17,037 nucleotides of DNA from Bulleidia sp. (lineage in GTDB: Bacteria > Bacillota_I > Bacilli_A > Erysipelotrichales > Erysipelotrichaceae): assembly GCA_016293365.1 (NCBI GenBank), contig JAEDEK010000029.1:1-17037 (forward strand). Reading direction: 5' to 3'. The notes under the pieces are model-generated. The model saw only the letters and a program-made list of their open reading frames with translations. It searched no databases and was not told the DNA's origin. The position numbers and the translations under genes are program-made. Shown here piece by piece: positions 14,637 to 17,037 of this stretch; the stretch's first letter is position 1, and every line of letters starts with the position of its first letter.

Positions 14637-15839
14637 ATGAAACTTAATACAGCTGTATTCTTCGGTGGTGAATCCGTTGAACATGAAGTAAGCATCATCT
14701 CTGCCCATCAGGCAATTGCCGCACTGGACACAGATCGTTATAATGTCATCCCTGTTTATGTTGCGAAAAACAGAAAACTGTACGTCGGTGAAGCATTGAA
14801 TGATATCGCAAATTTCAGAAATCTCAATACACTGATTGATTCCTGTACGCAGGTAACCATTGTTCTGGAAGACAACCAGGTTGTGATTAAACCTGTTAAG
14901 GCGTCCCTGTTTTCCAGAAAGGATCTTGGCACAATTGATGTTGCGATCCCTGTCATGCATGGAACAAATGGCGAAGATGGCACAATCCAGGGATTCTTTG
15001 AGATGTTGAAGCTGCCATATGCAGGATGTGACCTGTATGGGGCTGCAGTCGGTCAGGACAAGGTTCTGCAGAAACACATCCTTGCGGATAATGACCTGCC
15101 GATTACAAACTGGTTCTGGTGCTATGGTACAGATATCGATGAAGACAGACAGGCAGTACTCAGAAAAGTACATAAGCTGATCTATCCTGTCATTCTCAAA
15201 CCTGCCCGCACAGGTTCTTCCGTCGGTATTTCCATTGCTCATAACGACGAAGAATATCTGGAATGTTTTGAGGAAGCACGCCGTTATGATGAAAAGATCA
15301 TTACGGAAAAAGTCGTCAAACCTATGATTGAACTGAACTGTTCTGTCCTTGGCGATGGTGCGGATGCCAGAACATCTGTCATTGAACAGGTCGGCTCTGT
15401 ATCCGGCGATGAACTGCTCAGCTATAAGGATAAGTACCAGGGTGGTGGCAAAGGATCCAAGTCTGCATCATCCAAATCTGCTGGTATGGCATCCACTGCA
15501 CGTATTGTCCCTGCTCCGATTTCCAAGGAGCAGACAGAATACATCCAGTCACTGGCTCTGAAAACATTCCGTGTACTTGGATCAGCCGGCGTATGCAGAA
15601 TCGATTTCATGATGGATGCAGAAACAAAGACGGTTTATGTTAATGAAATCAATACAATTCCAGGCTCTTTAGCATTCTATTTATGGAAAGAGGAAGGCAT
15701 GTCCTTTACACAGCTGATGGATGCTCTGGTACAGCAGGCCCTGGATCGTGAAAGAAGAAGATCCCGTATGACTTTCTCCTATGATACAAATCTGCTTTCC
15801 ACATATTCTGCAAACAGTGCAAAAGGATCAAAACACTGA
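14637..15839 (+). CDS. ddl: D-alanine--D-alanine ligase
   Basis: ATP-grasp ligase that makes the D-Ala-D-Ala dipeptide for peptidoglycan stem peptides in the cytoplasm. Motifs over 400 residues: GGESVEHEVSIISA (10-23), MHGTNGEDGTIQGFFE (107-122), YAGCDLYGAAVGQDK, PVILKPARTGSSVGIS (184-199), ELNCSVLG, CRIDFM (320-325) and the Mg-binding VYVNEINTIPGS (333-344). The omega loop reads SYKDKYQ, keeping the Lys-Tyr pair expected of D-Ala-D-Ala rather than D-lactate ligases. After it comes a Gly/Ser/Lys-rich insert (268-287) not found in E. coli DdlB. This and a C-terminal tail of about 35 residues explain the extra length. GGAGG is 6 nt before the ATG. It has its own promoter and terminator. Confidence 0.95.
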   Translation: MKLNTAVFFGGESVEHEVSIISAHQAIAALDTDRYNVIPVYVAKNRKLYVGEALNDIANFRNLNTLIDSCTQVTIVLEDNQVVIKPVKASLFSRKDLGTIDVAIPVMHGTNGEDGTIQGFFEMLKLPYAGCDLYGAAVGQDKVLQKHILADNDLPITNWFWCYGTDIDEDRQAVLRKVHKLIYPVILKPARTGSSVGISIAHNDEEYLECFEEARRYDEKIITEKVVKPMIELNCSVLGDGADARTSVIEQVGSVSGDELLSYKDKYQGGGKGSKSASSKSAGMASTARIVPAPISKEQTEYIQSLALKTFRVLGSAGVCRIDFMMDAETKTVYVNEINTIPGSLAFYLWKEEGMSFTQLMDALVQQALDRERRRSRMTFSYDTNLLSTYSANSAKGSKH

Positions 15840-15840
15840 A

Positions 15841-15870
15841 CAGAAAAGAGGACACGTTCCTCTTTTTCTG
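15841..15870 (+). terminator. intrinsic terminator of ddl
   Basis: AAAAGAGGA pairs with TCCTCTTTT across CACGT (15844-15866), with the T-run extending past the stem; outer CAG/CTG bases nearly extend the pairing. It starts directly after the ddl stop codon. Confidence 0.8.
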
Positions 15871-15877
15871 TGTTCGA

Positions 15878-15886
15878 TGATATAAT
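15878..15886 (+). promoter_or_regulatory. extended -10 promoter of deoD
   Basis: TGA-TATAAT, a perfect -10 with the extended TG. The -35 position falls in the ddl terminator and has no match. Transcription would begin near 15893, with AGGAGG at 15903-15908 close to the 5' end of the message. Confidence 0.6.
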
Positions 15887-15919
15887 GATGTCAGTGTTGA
15901 TCAGGAGGAAAATCTAATT

Positions 15920-16630
15920 ATGTCTACACCACACAACAGTGCGGAAAAAAATCAGATTGCAAAGTCTGTTCTGATGCCTGGTGATCCGCTCCGCGCTAAA
16001 TTCATTGCGGATAACTTCCTTGATAATCCGGTACTTGTCAATAATGTCAGAGGGGTACAAGGTTATACAGGCACATGGAAAGGCAAGCCTGTTACTGTCA
16101 TGGCATCCGGCATGGGTATGCCATCGATTGGTATTTATTCTTATGAGCTGTTCAAATTCTATGATGTTGAAAACATCATCCGTGTCGGCTCTGCTGGAGG
16201 CTATAAAGAAGAGCTGAATTTGTTTGACGTTGTTGTTGCGGATTCCGCCTATACTGAATCATCCTATGCAAAAGTAGTCTGTGCTGATCCATCGGATGTC
16301 ATGAAGCCATCCCCGGTATTAAGCGAAAAGCTTGTTAAAGCTGCTGAAGCACTTCAGATTCCAGTTGTACGTGGATGTGTACATTCATCTGATGTGTTCT
16401 ACCATGTAGATGAAGCATATAAAAAAGGAATTGCGGAACATGATTGCGTCGCTGTTGAGATGGAAAGCTTTGCCTTGTTCACAAATGCAAAGATTCTCAA
16501 CAAACATGCCGCATGCATCCTCACCATTTCCGATTCTCTTGTCAAGCCTGAAGAAACGACTCCAGAGCAAAGAGAAAAGAGCTTTACAGACATGATGAAG
16601 ATTGCACTGGACGCTGCAATCGCCGAATAA
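15920..16630 (+). CDS. deoD: purine nucleoside phosphorylase, DeoD type
   Basis: Hexameric nucleoside phosphorylase that splits purine (deoxy)ribonucleosides with phosphate for salvage. The 236-residue length is standard. Visible motifs: MSTPHN with His5 at the start, MPGDPLRAKFIA (19-30; phosphate contacts), GMGMPSIGIY (64-73), RVGSAGG (88-94), VEMESFALF (179-187; ribose and base contacts) and TISDSLV with the catalytic Asp205 (equivalent to Asp204 of E. coli). The start is preceded by AGGAGG with an 11-nt spacer. It stands alone between the ddl terminator and its own terminator; no deoB, deoC or pyrimidine phosphorylase gene is next to it in view. Function is secure. Confidence 0.96.
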   Translation: MSTPHNSAEKNQIAKSVLMPGDPLRAKFIADNFLDNPVLVNNVRGVQGYTGTWKGKPVTVMASGMGMPSIGIYSYELFKFYDVENIIRVGSAGGYKEELNLFDVVVADSAYTESSYAKVVCADPSDVMKPSPVLSEKLVKAAEALQIPVVRGCVHSSDVFYHVDEAYKKGIAEHDCVAVEMESFALFTNAKILNKHAACILTISDSLVKPEETTPEQREKSFTDMMKIALDAAIAE

Positions 16631-16642
16631 ACAGATCAGAAT

Positions 16643-16679
16643 AAGAACCTGGATCAGTATTCCTGTCTGGGTTCTTTTT
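16643..16679 (+). terminator. intrinsic terminator of deoD
   Basis: AAGAACC (16643-16649) pairs with GGTTCTT (16670-16676), with further partial pairing inside the 20-nt loop, and the stem runs into a T-tract. It begins 12 nt after the deoD stop codon. Confidence 0.8.
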
Positions 16680-16799
16680 CTGCTTTGCTTCATTCATTGA
16701 AAATCTGTTTCCATCGCAGATACCTGGTAACATTTTGTAACAATGCATGCAGATTCCTGCCTGTTTTGTATGTGAACTATTCGGCTGCAAGTAAACGAG

Positions 16800-16914
16800 C
16801 ATCAAAGGGCTTCGCCCTAAGAGCTTTTCCTATGTTACCAGACTGTCAGCCATGCACACTTCAGGATAATATCCCTCCTGTCGTGGGTACGGTTGTTTTG
16901 GTTGTTGTTATTAC
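16800..16914 (-). ncRNA. candidate TnpB-associated right end and omega RNA region
   Basis: On the reverse strand, directly after the tnpB stop, there is a stretch without a credible gene that holds two stems: CAGGA/TCCTG (16862-16880) and a compact AGGGC-GAA-GCCCT hairpin (16806-16818). In IS200/IS605-type elements the DNA right end carries such a hairpin, and the 3' end of tnpB plus the right end is transcribed as omega RNA whose guide is the flanking DNA. The hairpin is followed by TTGATGCTCGTTTAC, which could contain the element boundary. The exact boundaries are guesses. Confidence 0.4.
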
Positions 16915-17037
16915 TTATTGTATGCAGTATATTCTGACTGCGGCGTTCTCATCACGATTTTGATGTGTTCCACAATGCAGACAGATCCATTCTCTTACAG
17001 AAAACTCCTTTGTCTGTGCGGAAATGCATCCGCAGCT
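16915..17037 (-). CDS. tnpB: TnpB (IS200/IS605 OrfB-type) RNA-guided nuclease, C-terminal 40 residues, cut by window edge
   Basis: The frame that begins at the right edge reads SCGCISAQTKEFSVREWICL then HCGTHQNRDENAAVRIYCIQ and a TAA stop. This is the TnpB C-terminal zinc ribbon (second Cys of the first pair, then CxxC in ICLHCG) followed by the RuvC-III block NRDENAA with its Asp. TnpB proteins are transposon-encoded, RNA-guided DNA nucleases of IS200/IS605 and IS607 elements. The usual NAAxNI reads NAAVRI and the protein ends soon after. No start is visible because the gene enters from the right, so whether it is intact cannot be told. It points towards the deoD terminator, and the stretch after its stop is structured and non-coding. 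Confidence 0.85.
   Translation of the reverse strand, partial: SCGCISAQTKEFSVREWICLHCGTHQNRDENAAVRIYCIQ

Noticed and set aside
14601..15242. Minus-strand open frame of 213 codons
   Set aside because: It is antisense to ddl, which has every ligase motif and a strong ribosome site; no family motif in the antisense product.
16685..16963. Plus-strand open frame of 92 codons with RASKGFALRAFPML and PPVVGTVVLVVV
   Set aside because: It is antisense to the TnpB end and its structured right end, has no ribosome site and has skewed low-complexity composition; it is a shadow of the transposon end.

Overview
This 17 kb window looks like ordinary chromosome from a low-to-mid GC Gram-positive bacterium (Bacillota). 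Evidence for this: strong Shine-Dalgarno (SD) sequences of the AAGGAGG type, a lipoprotein-anchored oligopeptide ABC transporter whose OppF resembles pneumococcal AmiF, a CBS-domain family II pyrophosphatase, and classic stem-plus-U-tract terminators. An Erysipelotrichales-like gut organism is my best guess, but that rests on general resemblance and I could not run a search.

Layout, left to right. (1) 1-2029, minus: murR-like RpiR regulator, murQ and anmK (cut by the left edge), an operon that recycles N-acetylmuramic acid to GlcNAc-6-phosphate. A near-perfect palindrome overlaps the -35 region of its promoter. (2) 2214-4080, minus: ribonuclease Z (rnz) overlapping a diacylglycerol-kinase-family lipid kinase. 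(3) 4154-9942, minus: a complete oligopeptide transporter operon oppA-oppB-oppC-oppD-oppF, with a recognisable promoter, a hairpin without U-tract after oppA and a terminator after oppF. (4) 10165-11808, minus: a single-gene unit for a CBS/DRTGG-regulated Mn-dependent pyrophosphatase with its own terminator. (5) 11896-14554, minus: patatin-like lipase, dUTPase and methionine aminopeptidase, tightly coupled and closed by a terminator. (6) 14637-16630, plus: D-Ala-D-Ala ligase and DeoD purine nucleoside phosphorylase, each with its own promoter and terminator. (7) 16915-17037, minus: the last 40 residues of a TnpB (IS200/IS605 OrfB type) nuclease entering from the right edge, followed by a structured non-coding stretch that looks like a transposon right end and possible omega RNA.

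Functionally the window is mostly housekeeping: cell-wall recycling and synthesis (MurQ, AnmK, Ddl), peptide uptake, nucleotide hygiene and salvage (Dut, PpaC, DeoD), tRNA 3' processing (RNase Z), protein N-terminal maturation (Map) and lipid turnover (lipid kinase, patatin). No tRNA, rRNA, CRISPR array or phage genes were seen. The most notable items are the TnpB tail with its right end, two genes (rnz and the patatin gene) that appear to have leaderless transcripts, and the operator-like palindromes before the murR-like gene. I did not find a clearly novel multi-gene system.
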